From the NCBI RefSeq assembly GCF_905171765.1, contig NC_053390.1, forward strand, positions 209,627,359 through 209,691,358: DNA of 64,000 bases. Direction: 5' to 3'. Position numbers and translations under genes: made by a program. This document shows positions 1 through 11,525 of this stretch, piece after piece; positions within the stretch are counted from its first letter, which is position 1, and every line of letters starts with the position of its first letter. Source of the DNA: Bufo bufo. Its lineage: Eukaryota; Chordata; Amphibia; Anura; Bufonidae. The notes under the pieces are model-generated. The model was given only the letters and a program-made list of their open reading frames with translations, had not been told where the DNA came from and searched no databases.

Positions 1-2813
1 GGTGTCTTCTTTCCAAAATGGGGTCACATGTGGGGTATTTATACTGCCCTGGCATTCTAGGGGCCCCAAAGTGTGAGAAGAAGTCTGGTATCCAAATGTC
101 TAAAAATGCCCTCCTAAAAGGAATTTGGGCACCTTTGCGCATCTAGGCTGCAAAAAAGTGTCACACATCTGGTATCGCCGTACTCAGGAGAAGTTGGGGA
201 ATGTGTTTTGGGGTGTCATTTTACATATACCCATGCTGGGTGAGAGAAATATCTTGGTCAAATGCCAACTTTGTATAAAAAAATGGGAAAAGTTGTCTTT
301 TGCCAAGATATTTCTCTCACCCAGCATGGGTATATGTAAAATGACACCCCAAAACACATTCCCCAACTTCTCCTGAATACGGCGATACCACATGTGTGAC
401 ACTTTTTTGCAGCCTAGGTGGGCAAAGGGGCCCACATTCCAAAGAGCACCTTTAGGATTTCACAGATCATTTACCTACTTACCACACATTAGGGCCCCTG
501 GAAAATGCCAGGGCAGTATAACTACCCAACAAGTGACCCCATTTTGGAAAGAAGACACCCCAAGGTATTCCGTGAGGGGCATGGCGAGTTCCTGGAATTT
601 TTTATTTTTTGTCACAAGTTAGTGGAAAATGCTGCTTTTTTTTTTTTTTTTTTTTTCATACAAAGTCTCATATTCCACTAACTTGTGACAAAAAATAAAA
701 ACTTCCATGAACTCACTATGCCCATCAGCGAATACCTTGGGGTCTCTTCTTTCCAAAATGGGGTCACTTGTGGGGTAGTTATACTGCCCTGGCATTCTAG
801 GGGCCCAAATGTGTGGTAAGGAGTTTGAAATCAAATTCTGTAAAAAATGACCTGTGAAATCCGAAAGGTGCTCTTTGGAATATGGGCCCCTTTGCCCACC
901 TAGGCTGCAAAAACGTGTCACACATCTGGTATCCCCGTACTCAGGAGAAGGTGGGGAATGTGTTTTGGGGTGTCATTTTACATATACCCATGCTGGGTGA
1001 GAGAAATATCTTGGCAAAAGACAACTTTTCCCATTTTTTTATACAAAGTTGGCATTTGACCAAGATATTTATCTCACCCAGCATGGGTATATGTAAAAAG
1101 ACACCCCAAAACACATTCCCCAACTTCTCCTGAATACGGAGATACCAGATGTGTGACACGTTTTTGCAGCCTAGGTGGGCAAAGGGGCCCATATTCCAAA
1201 GAGCACCTTTCGGATTTCACTGGTCATTTTTTGCAGAATTTGATTTCAAATTCCTTACCACACATTCGGGCCCCTAGAATGCCAGGGCAGTATAACTACC
1301 CCACAAGTGACCCCATTTTGGAAAGAAGAGACCCCAAGGTATTCGCTGATGGGCATAGTGAGTTCATGGAAGTTTTTATTTTTTGTCACAAGTTAGTGGA
1401 ATATGAGACTTTGTATGAAAAAAAAAAAAAAAAAAAAAATCATCATTTTCCACTAACTTGTGACAAAAAATAAAAAATTCTAGGAACTTGCCATGCCCCT
1501 CACGGAATACCTTGGGGTGTCTTCTTTCCAAAATGGGGTCACTTGTGGGGTAGTTATACTGCCCTGGCATTCTAGGGGCCCGAATGTGTGGTAAGGAGTT
1601 TGAAATCAAATTCTGTAAAAAATGACCTGTGAAATCCGAAAGGTGCTCTTTCGAATATGGGCCCCTTTGCCCACCTAGGCTGCAAAAAAGTGTCACACAT
1701 CTGGTATTGCCGTACTCAGGAGAAGGTGGGGAATGTGTTTTGGGGTGTCATTTTACATATACCCATGCTGGGTGAGAGAAATATCTTGGCAAAAGACAAC
1801 TTTTCCCATTTTTTTATACAAAGTTGGCATTTGACCAAGATATTTATCTCACCCAGCATGGGTATATGTAAAAAGACACCCCAAAACACATTCCCCAACT
1901 TCTCCTGAATACAGAGATACCAGATGTGTGACACGTTTTTGCAGCCTAGGTGGGCAAAGGGGCCCATATTCCAAAGAGCACCTTTCGGATTTCACTGGTC
2001 ATTTTTTGCAGAATTTGATTTCAAATTCCTTACCACACATTCGGGCCCCTAGAATGCCAGGGCAGTATAACTACCCCACAAGTGACCCCATTTTGGAAAG
2101 AAGAGACCCCAAGGTATTCGCTGATGGGCATAGTGAGTTCATGGAAGTTTTTATTTTTTGTCACAAGTTAGTGGAATATGAGACTTTGTATGAAAAAAAA
2201 AAAAAAAAAAAAAAATCATCATTTTCCACTAACTTGTGACAAAAAATAAAAAGTTCTATGAACTCACTATGCCCATCAGCGAATACCTTAGGGTGTGTAC
2301 TTTCCAAAATGGGGTCATTTGTGGGGTGTTTGTACTGTCTGGCCATTGTAGAACCTCAGGAAACGTGACAGGTGCTCAGAAAGTCAGAGCTGCTTCAAAA
2401 AGCGGAAATTCACATTTTTGTACCATAGTTTGTAAACGCTATAACTTTTACCCAAACCATTTTTTTTTTACCCAAACATTTTTTTTTTATCAAAGACATG
2501 TAGAACTATAAATTTAGAGCAAAATTTCTATATGGATCTCGTTTTTTTTTGCAAAATTTTACAACTGAAAGTGAAAAATGTCATTTTTTTGCAAAAAAAT
2601 CGTTAAATTTCGATTAATAACAAAAAAAGTAAAAATGTCAGCAGCAATGAAATACCACCAAATGAAAGCTCTATTAGTGAGAAGAAAAGGAGGTAAAATT
2701 CATTTGGGTGGTAAGTTGCATGACCGAGCAATAAACGGTGAAAGTAGTGTAGTGCCGATTTGTAAAAAAGGGCCTGGTCTTTAGGGGGGTATAAACCTGT
2801 GGTCCTTAAGTGG
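1..2813. repeat. Array of alternating inverted half-units (palindromic satellite-like repeat)
   Basis: Two successive units (about 882-1656 and 1657-2431) repeat at a 775-bp direct period. Each unit is internally palindromic: the same block starting with the CACACATCTGG/TTGCAGCC motif is read on both strands, so half-units of about 385 bp alternate head-to-head and tail-to-tail. One kind of centre is an A/T homopolymer of about 20 nt (near 640, 1420 and 2195); the other is an AT-rich stretch near 290, 1035 and 1810. The right end is non-palindromic AT-rich sequence finishing with a CCTTAAGTGGTTAA motif. Open frames here are translations of the palindrome and are not genes. The left end lies outside the window. 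Confidence 0.9.
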
Positions 2814-5128
2814 TTAATGGGAAAATTTGTATTAGTGTATTTGGATGACATTTTGATTTTTTCTCCTGATTTCAAGACTCATAAGGAACACTTATGTCAG
2901 GTCTTACTCATCCTGCGGGAGAATAAATTATACGCGAAACTGGAAAAATGTGTGTTTGCGGTTCCAGAGATCCAATTTCTGGGGTTTCTTGTCTCCGCTT
3001 CTGGTTTTCGCATGGACCCCGAGAAGGTTCGCGCTGTGCTTGAGTGGGAGCTTCCTGAGAATCAGAAGGCGCTGATGCGTTTTTTGGGCTTTGCTAATTA
3101 TTACAGGAAATTTATTTTGAATTATTCCTCTGTTGTTAAACCACTCACTGATATGACCAGAAAGGGGGTAGATTTTTCTTCCTGGTCGGTAGAGGCGCGT
3201 AAGGCCTTTTCTAATATCAAGGAGAGTTTTGCTTCCGCTCCCATCCTAGTACAACCTGATGTTTCGTTACCCTTCATAGTTGAGGTTGATGCTTCTGAGG
3301 TAGGGGTTGGTGCGGTCTTGTCTCAGGGTTCCTCTCCTGCCAAATGGCAACCGTGTGCCTTTTTCTCAAAGAAGCTCTCCTCCGCAGAGAGAAATTATGA
3401 TGTGGGAGATAGGGAATTGTTGGCCATCAAGTTGGCTTTTGAGGAATGGCACCATTGGCTAGAGGGAGCCAGACACCCTATTACCGTGTTTACTGACCAT
3501 AAAAATCTGGCCTACTTGGAGTCAGCCAAGCGTCTGAACCCGAGACAGGCCAGATGGTCTTTGTTCTTTTCAAGGTTTAATTTTGTTGTTACGTTCCGCC
3601 CTGGGGTTAAGAATGTGAAGGCAGATGCCCTATCACGTTGTTTCCCGGGAGGTGGGAATTTTGAAGACCCGGGTCCCATTTTGGCTGAAGGTGTGGTGGT
3701 CTCTGCTCTTTTTCCTGAATTGAAGGCAGAGGTGCAGGCAGCTCAGTCAGAAGCTCCTGATCTTTGTCCTCCTGGGAAGTTGTTTGTGCCTCTCGCTTTG
3801 AGACACAAGATTTTTAAAGAACACCACGATACGGTCCTTGCTGGGCACCCGGGGACAAGAGCCACACTGGATCTCATTGCCCGGAGATTCTGGTGGCCTG
3901 CGCTTCGTAAGTCGGTTGAGGGTTTTGTGGCAGCTTGCGAGACTTGCGCTCGTGCCAAGGTCCCTCATTCACGGCCATCAGGTCCTCTCCTTCCTTTGCC
4001 CATTCCTTCCCGTCCTTGGACACATCTGTCCATGGACTTCATAACAGACTTGCCTCGTTCCTCGGGGAAGTCTGTGATTCTGGTGGTGGTGGACCGTTTT
4101 AGCAAAATGGTGCATTTTATCCCTTTTCCTGGTTTGCCCAATGCTAAGACGCTGGCGCAGGCATTTGTTGACCACATTGTCAAATTGCATGGGATTCCTT
4201 CAGACATAGTCTCTGATAGGGGCACGCAGTTTGTTTCCAGATTCTGGAAGGCCTTCTGTTCTCGCTTGGGGGTTCGCTTGTCATTCTCTTCTGCTTTCCA
4301 TCCGCAGTCGAATGGCCAGACAGAGCGCGTCAATCAGAATCTGGAGACATATCTGCGCTGTTTTGTGGCGGAGAATCAGGAGGATTGGTGTTCTTTTTTG
4401 TCCCTTGCTGAGTTTGCTTTAAATAACCGTCGTCAGGAGTCCTCTGATAAGTCACCATTTTTTGGTGCATATGGGTTTCATCCGCAGTTTGGGACTTTCT
4501 CTGGAGAGGGCTCTTCTGGTTTGCCTGATGAGGACAGATTCTCCTCGTCTTTGTCATCTATTTGGCAAAAGATTCAGGATAATCTAAAGAACATGAGTGA
4601 GAGATATAAGCGTGTGGCGGATAGGAGACGTGTGCCTGGTCCGGACCTGAATGTTGGTGATTTGGTGTGGCTGTCTACCAAGAATATCAAATTGAAGGTT
4701 CCCTCCTGGAAGTTGGGTCCTAGGTTTATTGGGCCTTACAAGATCCTGTCTGTCATCAATCCTGTTGCCTACCGTCTTGATCTTCCTCAGACTTGGAAGA
4801 TCCATAATGTTTTGTACCCTCGCCTTTGCCTCCTCCTCCGATTATTGTTGATGGAAATCTTGAATTTCAGGTCTCTAGGATTGTGGATTCTCGTCTTGTC
4901 CGCGGTTCCCTCCAGTACCTCGTTCATTGGGAGGGTTATGGTCCTGAGGAGAGGATGTGGGTCCCAGTGACGGACATTAAGGCCTCTTGTCTCATCAGGG
5001 CTTTCCATAGGTCCCATCCTGAGAAGGTGGGCCCTGAGTGTCCGGAGTCCACTCCTAGAGGGAGGGGTACTGTCACAACCAGACAGCTGAGAAGCTCTGA
5101 CAGGAGCCGTCCAGATCCTCCTCCTTGA
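2814..5128 (+). pseudogene. pol: Ty3/Gypsy chromovirus pol, 3' two-thirds (RT-RNase H-integrase-chromodomain), frameshifted
   Basis: This polyprotein fragment of an LTR retrotransposon begins just upstream of the reverse transcriptase YLDD box (2838-2849). It continues through RNase H (FIVEVDAS near 3270-3300), the integrase HHCC finger (HH near 3822, CETCARAK near 3940) and the integrase core, with Asp in MDFITDL (4033), Asp in SDRGTQF (4213) and Glu in NGQTER (4323). The C-terminal chromodomain (about 4846-5040, QYLVHWEGYGPEERMW) is in another frame. Comparison with the related copy at 59511-62978 places a deletion of about 37 bp near 4812 that causes the shift. The 5' part is cut off exactly at a TTAA where the palindromic array joins. 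The frame ends inside the 3' LTR. The element is non-functional as it stands. Confidence 0.93.
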
Positions 5129-5623
5129 GTTTCTTTGTTTTGGTTTCTGTTCCTCACCTCGTTAGTCTATCTCAGCTGTCATACAGTCGGACTGATTACT
5201 TCCCTTTAAATTCCTACCCATAAGGCAGTAGTGTGCGGCTGATACAACTTCCTGGAGTGTGTGTGCATGCTGTCCCAGTTCCCAGCTCCCAGCTCCCAGT
5301 TCCCTGTCCACAGTCGTCTGCAAGATAAGTTCTGTTTATGTATTTATGATTTTCTGTTTTCTGGATCCAGGTGACCCTGACTCCCTCCGTGTCTGTGTAG
5401 GGAGCCGGTGGTCGTGTCCCCTCACTATTGTAGGGCCTTCAGGTCTAAGATAGCCGAGGTACGTGGATATGCGCCCATCCACCTTTGGGGTGGTCGCATA
5501 GGCTGAGCAATAAGGGAGAGCGGCAGGTCGATTGCAGGGGTCTCCCTTTTGTTCCTTAGTTGTGGGTCCAGTGAGTCATTGTTTGTATTGTATTATCTTG
5601 TTTCCTGTACACCATCCGTGACA
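5071..5623 (+). mobile_element. 3' LTR of Gypsy copy 1
   Basis: The LTR starts TGTCACAACC at 5071, after the purine-rich GAGGGAGGGG tract, and ends CCGTGACA at 5623, giving TG...CA ends. The chromodomain frame runs 58 bp into it, as in copy 2. A TATA-like TTTAAAT sits near 5204. No 5' LTR is in the window, so the target duplication cannot be checked. Confidence 0.8.
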
Positions 5624-5629
5624 GTACCA

Positions 5630-6835
5630 TTTTTTGGTGCATATGATTTTTTGATCATTATAACACTTTATGGGGCAAGGTGACCAAAAAATTTGTTGTT
5701 TCAGCATAGTTTTTATTTATTTATTTTTACAGCGTTCACCTGAGGGGTTAGGTCATGTGGCATTTGTATAGAGCAGATCGTTATGGACGTGGCGATACCT
5801 AATATGTATACTTTTTCTTATTTACTTAAGTTTTAAATAATAATAGCATTTTTGAAACAAAAACAAATAATTTTTCTTGTCTCCATCGTCTGAGAGCCAT
5901 AGCTTTTTTATTTTTTAACCGATTGTCTTATTTAGGGTCTCATTTTTTGCGGGATGAGGTGACAGTTTGGTGCTATTTTGGGGGCATACACCTTTTTGAT
6001 CGCTAGGTGTTGCACTTTATGTGATGTAAAGTGACAAAAAATGGCTTTTTGGCACAGTTTTTATTTTATTTTTTTACGGTGTTCACCCGAGGAGTTAGGT
6101 CATGTGATTTTTTATAGAGCTGGTTGTTGCGGACACGGCGATATCCAATATGTATACTTTTTTAAATTTATTTCACTTTAACACAATAATAGCATTTTTA
6201 AAACTAAAAAATTATGTTTTAATGTGTCCATGTTCTGAGAGCTATAGTTTTTTAATTTTTTTTAGCAATTTTTTCAGGTAGGGATGAGGTGACAGTTTTA
6301 TTGGTACCATTTTGTGGGACATATGCCTTTTTGATCACTTGGTGTTGCACTTTTTATGATGTAAGGTGACAAAAATGGCTTTATTTTTTTACGGTGTTCA
6401 CCTGAGGGGTTAGGTCATGTGATATTTTTATAGAGCTGGTTGTTACGGATGTGGCGATACCCAATATGTATACTTTTTTTCATTTATTTCACTTTAACGC
6501 AATAATAGCATTTTTGAAACAAAAAAATGTTGTTTTAATGTGTCCATGAGAGTCCATGTCCATGTTTTAATGTGTCCAATAGTTTTTTTTATTTTTGGAG
6601 CAATTTTCTTATGTAGGGGCTAATTTTTTGCGGGATGAGGTGACAGTTTTATTGGTACCATTTTGTGGGACATATGCCTTTTTGATCACTTGGTGCTGCA
6701 CTTTTTGTAATGTAAGGTGACAAAAATGGCTTTTTTGACAGTTTTTCTTTATGGTGTTTATCGTACTGGGTGGATGCATGTGATATATTTATAGAGTCGA
6801 CCGTAACGGACGCGGCAATACCAAATATGTGTATT
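5630..6835. repeat. AT-rich tandem repeat, ~335-bp period (four degenerate units)
   Basis: A marker block (GGCGATACC...AATATGTATAC) recurs near 5781, 6130, 6450 and 6800, each time after a GGTTAGGTCATGTG-type block and before a GATGAGGTGACAGTTT block. The period varies from about 320 to 355 bp. The same family recurs at 24342-26731 and in part at 22841-23311. No coding potential is seen. Bases 6836-7734 hold no gene. Confidence 0.85.
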
Positions 6836-7084
6836 TATTTTATTTTTTCTGTTACTTCTCTATTCATTCCTATGAGACTGACATTGAGGCTCCAATAGGA
6901 ATACATAAAGAAACTGGCTTCCTGTCCACACATAAGATGCTGCAAACAGTGGCAAAACAAAAAAGGGACAGGCGCTCATAGGGTGATATGTATGATCAGG
7001 TGGAATTAAAAACAGATAACTGCACTCACCTTTCGGTGTTGTGCAATCATAAGCACAACCACAGTAGAATTAAATAATTTTTCT

Positions 7085-7150
7085 CTATTGTTAACCTTGG
7101 TGACAACGTGTTTCGGAGTTTAAAACTCAGTTGTCAAGTCTCTGAGGTGA
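7085..7150 (-). ncRNA. Very decayed hammerhead-like motif in a PLE-like tail
   Basis: On the minus strand GAAAC (7114-7110) is followed by ACGTT, with a possible stem II GAGTTTTAAACTC before it. The CUGAUGA core is not conserved. It resembles the better-preserved motifs at 35634-35672 and 52455-52492 and is probably a dead relic. Confidence 0.25.
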
Positions 7151-7734
7151 GATACAGTCATGGAGGAGCTCAGAACAGGATAGAGACTGTACATCTTCTG
7201 AAGAAGAACTATTTCATCCTACTGTGGTCCTGTTTGCACCAAGACATGTCAGAATTTTGCAGGCTATTGAATGTCTATACCTCCTTGTTTACATTACATA
7301 CACATAAGATGCTGTGTTATTTGGAGGGTATAACTCAGAAATACAGTTGACATCATGTACCTTTCTAACAGGTCAGAAAATAAACTTTTTTGTCAGAGTG
7401 CTTCTTTAACCTTGAATCTTCTAAAATACTCTTACATGCTAGTATATGCACTCATCATCTCCAGGTTAGACCACAACATCCATTTCTTGATGTCCTCCAC
7501 TGTCCACTAGGTGTACTGTGGGAATACATATCAGGCACTGTAATGTTGTATTAATTAAACAACACTTACCACACCGGCTGCTTGCATGCTGCAGTATTAT
7601 TACTTTTCTGGGTCAAAGTAACCTTATTCCTTTCCAGTAAATCTTATTCTTTAGATTATATCTTATTGAGAGTGCATTTTCAAACTTACTGAGTATAGGT
7701 GGGGGAGGATGGCAACAGTGCTGAACTTTCTTCA

Positions 7735-8248
7735 TTTATAGACAATTTGTCTTACCGTGGACTGATGAACAGCAAGGCTTTTGGAGATACTTTTATAACC
7801 CTTTCGAGCTTTATGCAAGTCAACAATTCTTAATCGTAGGTCTTCTGAGAGCTCTTTTGTGTGAGGCATCATTCACATCAGGCAATGCTTCTTGTGAAAA
7901 GCAAACCCAGAACTGGTGTGTGTTTTTTATAGGGCAGGGCAGCTGTAACCAACACCTACAATCTCATCTCATTGATTGGACTCCAGTTGGCTGACACCTC
8001 ACTCCAATTAGCTCTTGGAGATGTCATTAGTCTAGGGGTTCACATACTTTTTCCACCTGCACTGTGAATGTTTACATGGTGTGTTCAATAAAAACATGGT
8101 AACATTTAATTCTTTGTGTGTTATTAGTTTAAGCAGACTGTGATTGTCTATTATTGTGACTTAGATGAAGATCAGATCACATTTTATGACCAATTTGTGC
8201 AGAAATCCATATCATTCCAAAGGGTTCACATACTTTTTCTTGCAACTG
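7735..8248 (-). mobile_element. Tc1-like element, 5' end fragment with IR/DR-type terminus
   Basis: The outer end is at 8248, next to a TA (8249-8250). A shared core (AAAAAGTATGTGAACCC on the minus strand) occurs twice in direct orientation, at about 8222-8240 and 8036-8055, roughly 185 bp apart. This is the layout of IR/DR Tc1 elements such as the Sleeping Beauty group. Inside is the start of the transposase gene, after which the element is lost at about 7735. Confidence 0.75.
7738..7869 (-). pseudogene. Tc1-like transposase, N-terminal helix-turn-helix only
   Basis: An ATG at 7869-7867 opens about 44 codons beginning MPHTKELSED and including [21 protein letters not shown], the paired-type DNA-binding HTH of Tc1 transposases. 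The catalytic DDE domain is absent because the element is truncated. The start lies just inside the repeated terminal region, as expected for the family. Confidence 0.75.
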
Positions 8249-8313
8249 TATATATGTGTATATACTGTATATATGTATATATTATATATATGTATATATA
8301 GTATATATATGTA
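8249..8313. repeat. TA-rich microsatellite
   Basis: (TATATG)n and TA-rich simple sequence between the Tc1 fragment and the fold-back element. It supplies the TA dinucleotides used as targets. Confidence 0.9.
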
Positions 8314-9225
8314 CAGTACAGACCAAAAGTTTGGACACACCTTCTCATTCAAAGAGTTTTCTTTATTTTCATGACTATGAAGGCATCAAAACTATGAATT
8401 AACACATGTGGAATTATATACATAACAAACAAGTGTGAAACAACTGAAAATATGTCATATTCTAGGTTCTTCAAAGTAGCCACCTTTTGCTTTGATTACT
8501 GCTTTGCACACTCTTGGCATTCTCTTGATGAGCTTCAAGAGGTAGTCCCCTGAAATGGTCTTCCAACAGTCTTGAAGGAGTTCCCAGAGATGCTTAGCAC
8601 TTGTTGGCCCTTTTGCCTTCACTCTGCGGTCCAGCTCACCCCAAACCATCTCGATTGGGTTCAGTTCCGATGACTGTGGAGGCCAGGTCATCTGGCTCAG
8701 CACCCCATCACTCTCCTTCATGGTCAAATAGCCCTTACTTTCAAAGTTTTCCCAATTTTTCGGCTGACTGACTGACCTTCATTTTCTTTACTTAGCTGCT
8801 TTTTTCTTGCCATAATACAAATTCTAACATTCTATTCAGTAGGACTATCAGCTGTGTATCCACCTGACTTCTCCTCAATGCAACTGATGGTTCCAACCCC
8901 ATTTATAAGGCAAGAAATCCCACTTATTAAACCTGACAGGGCACACCTGTGAAGTGAAAACCATTTCAGGGGACTACCTCTTGAAGCTCATCAAGAGAAT
9001 GCCAAGAGTGTGCAAAGCAGTAATCAAAGCAAAAGGTGGCTACTTTGAAGAACCTAGAATATGACATATTTTCTGTTGTTTCACACTTGTTTGTTATGTA
9101 TATAATTCCACATGTGTTAATTCATAGTTTTGATGCCTTCAGTGTGAATCTACAATTTTCATAGTCATGAAAATAAAGAAAACTCTTTGAATGAGAAGGT
9201 GTGTCCAAACTTTTGGTCTGTACTG
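8314..9225. mobile_element. Fold-back Tc1-derived non-autonomous element, copy 1
   Basis: Flanked by TA (8312-8313 and 9226-9227), with ends CAGTACAGACC...GGTCTGTACTG. The right ~280 bp is an inverted copy of the left ~280 bp, including the 3' end of a transposase gene (AVIKAKGGYFEE on both arms), so the inverted termini are much longer than the original Tc1 repeats. The middle keeps a C-terminal transposase piece (SSELNPIEMVWGEL, minus strand, 8455-8727) with NPIE but no first or second catalytic Asp. It could only move in trans. Confidence 0.9.
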
Positions 9226-9303
9226 TATATATATATATATATGTGTATATATTATATATGTGTATATATATATATATATATACATGTGTGTATATATTAT
9301 ATA

Positions 9304-9345
<42 letters not shown>
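9226..9345. repeat. TA/TG microsatellite
   Basis: Runs of TATATATG and (TA)n between two Tc1-type elements. Tyr/Ile-rich open frames here are simple-sequence translations. Confidence 0.95.
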
Positions 9346-9348
<3 letters not shown>

Positions 9349-10396
9349 TCACCTAAAGAATTATTAGGAACACCATACTAATACGGTGTTGGACCCCCTT
9401 TTGCCTTCAGAACTGCCTTAATTCTACGTGGCATTGATTCAACAAGGTGCTGATAGCATTCTTTAGAAATGTTGGCCCATATTGATAGGATAGCATCTTG
9501 CAGTTGATGGAGATTTGAGGGATGCACATCCAGGGCACGAAGCTCCCGTTCCACCACATCCCAAATATGCTCTATTGGGTTGAGATCTGGTGACTGTGGG
9601 GGCAATTTTAGTACAGTGAACTCATTGCCATGTTCAAGAAACCAATTTGAAATGATTCGAGCTTTGTGACATGGTGCATTATCCTGCTGGAAGTAGCCAT
9701 CAGATGATGGATACATGTTCTCATTCTGTTTACGCCAAATTCAGACTCTACCATTTGAATGTCTCAACAGAAATCGAGACTCATCAGACCAGGCAACATT
9801 TTTCCAGTCTTCAACAGTCCAATTTTGGTGAGCTCGTGCAAATTGTAGCCTCTTTTTCCTATTTGTAGTGGAGATGAGTGGTATCCGGTGGGGTCTTCTG
9901 CTGTTGTAGCCCATCCGCCTCAAGGTTGTGCATGTTGTGGCTTCACAAATGCTTTGCTGCATACCTCGGTTGTAACGAGTGGTTATTTCAGTCAACGTTG
10001 CTCTTCTATCAGCTTGAATCAGTCGGCCCATTCTCCTCTGACCTCTAGCATCCACAAGGCATTTTCGCCCACAGGACTGCCGCATACTGGATGTTTTTTC
10101 CCTTTTCACACCATTCTTTGTAAACCCTAGAAATGGTTGTGAGTGAAAATCCCAGTAACTGAGCAGATTGTGAAATACTCAGATCGGCCAGTCTGGCACC
10201 AACAACCATGCCATGCTCAAAATTGGTTAAATCACCTTTCTTTCCCATTCTGACATTCAGTTTGGAGTTCAGGAGATTGTCTTGACCAGGACCACCCCCC
10301 TAAATGCATTGAAGCAACTGCCATGTGATTGGTTGACTAGATAATTGCATTAATGAGAAATAGAACAGGTGTTCCTAATAATTCTTTAGGTGAGTG
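9346..10396 (-). mobile_element. Tc1/mariner element, DD36E type
   Basis: Inverted ends CACTCACCTAAAG...CTTTAGGTGAGTG are flanked by TA at 9344-9345 and 10397-10398. The element is 1051 bp and holds a broken transposase on the minus strand. Confidence 0.92.
9378..10248 (-). pseudogene. Tc1/mariner transposase (DD36E), frameshifted and internally deleted
   Basis: Three consecutive segments remain. 10248 to ~10080 holds the start (MGKKGDLTNFEHGMVVGAR) and the first HTH. 10109-9741, in another frame, holds the second HTH region and the first catalytic Asp (WSDESRF). 9716-9378 holds the second Asp (FQQDNAPCH) and the Glu (DLNPIEHIWD). I count 36 residues between the second Asp and the Glu, against 34 in the other Tc1-like copies here, matching DD36E ('Incomer'-type) elements. 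A frame break near 10085-10105 and a deletion near 9720-9740, between the first two Asp motifs, inactivate it. Confidence 0.9.
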
Positions 10397-10420
10397 TATA
10401 TATATATCTATATACGTGCA

Positions 10421-10506
10421 ATAAGCGCAATAGGGATGTGGGCAACTGCCCTGTAGGAATGGTGTCATTCCTACAGAGCAGTTTCCCACATCCCTATTGC
10501 GCTTAT
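10421..10506. repeat. Short near-perfect inverted repeat (hairpin)
   Basis: Arms of about 40 nt (ATAAGCGCAATAGGGATG... and its complement) separated by about 4 nt, directly beside the Tc1 right end. Likely the remnant of a small MITE. Confidence 0.8.
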
Positions 10507-10635
10507 ATAAAACTGAGCCCCTATGCCCCCATCCTGAGTGCCACACTGGGTCTGTGTCCCACTTCAGCCACTCTTATTGGGCCCTTGTGCCCTACTTTAA
10601 GCTATCTTCTTCTTCCATCGGTGCGGCTCATAAAG

Positions 10636-10670
10636 TACTCTGAAGAAGGCATCTTGCCAAAAACGTTCAG
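10636..10670 (+). ncRNA. Decayed hammerhead-ribozyme-like motif
   Basis: CTGAAGA at 10640-10646 (consensus CTGATGA) is followed by a possible stem II AGGC...GCC and then AAAAC (consensus GAAAC) and GTT. Two core changes make activity unlikely. The neighbouring tail contains AATAAA-like sequence, as in a PLE end. Confidence 0.3.
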
Positions 10671-10834
10671 TTATTATCTGCTGGATACCCACTTGATTAA
10701 TAAACATACACTTAAGGCAATCCGGTGGTGTACAGGAGTTTATTTTTACTGTTATTGCTCGACCTGGGAACCGTCTTCTGCTACCAACAAAACACCCAAA
10801 TTGGAGTGCCACCTAATCTTGTACTCTCACGTGG

Positions 10835-11525
10835 CAGACAACGTGGCTGTTCCCTGCGATTCACACTGTGCATCAAGGTTCATGCCGCGGTGGACACCTG
10901 AAGAAGCTCTTGCATGCAGATACAGTACAGGTCTTTCACTCCCCATAGGTCAATGTTTTTTATGGCAACGGCGAGGCAGCACCCCGGTAACGAGGCCAGG
11001 TTCTTTTGACCCCCCACGATTGTGTCGGCCTGGCTCCCACACCAGGCACTTATCTGCCTTCTCCTCCATGGACACGTTCCTGTCCCCAACAGCAGCTGGG
11101 TATAGGGTCACTCTCACTACCCCTACTTCCTATCACATGTGTCAGGTCAAACGTTGCCACGCTGTGTTGGTACAAGGAGAGAGAAGCAGACAACGTGGCT
11201 GTTCCCTGCGATTCACGCTGTGCATCAAGATTCATGCCGTGGTGGACACCTGAAGCAGCTCTTGCATGCAGATACAGTACAGGCCTTTCACTCCCCACTA
11301 GGTCAATGTTTTTTATGGCAACGGTAACGAGGCCAGGTCCTTTTGACCCCCCCCCCCCACATGATTGTGTCGGCCTGGCTCCCACACCAGGCACTTATCC
11401 GCCTCCTCCTCCATGGACATGTTCCTGTCCCCAACAGCAGCTGGGTATAGGGTCACTCTCACTACCCCTACACCTATCACATGTGTCAGGTCAAACGTCG
11501 CCACGCTGTGTTGGTACCAGGAGAG
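10835..11525. repeat. Tandem duplication, ~355-bp unit, two copies
   Basis: The block GCAGACAACGTGGCTG starts copies near 10835 and 11190. Both copies continue through the same TACAGTACAGG, CCTGTCCCCAACAGCAG and GTCAGGTCAAACG blocks, with small indels (a C-run at 11348-11360). The long open frames here (for example 10390-11253) lack any recognisable domain and I do not call them. Confidence 0.8.

Noticed and set aside
125..2239. Repeated 83- to 106-codon frames on both strands
   Set aside because: Same translation on both strands arises from the palindromic array; no gene features.
9122..9381. Tyr/Ile-rich peptides
   Set aside because: Translations of TA/TG microsatellite.
10390..11253. 287-codon open frame on the plus strand
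   Set aside because: It spans the Tc1 end, a hairpin and a tandem duplication, and has no recognisable domain or consistent composition.
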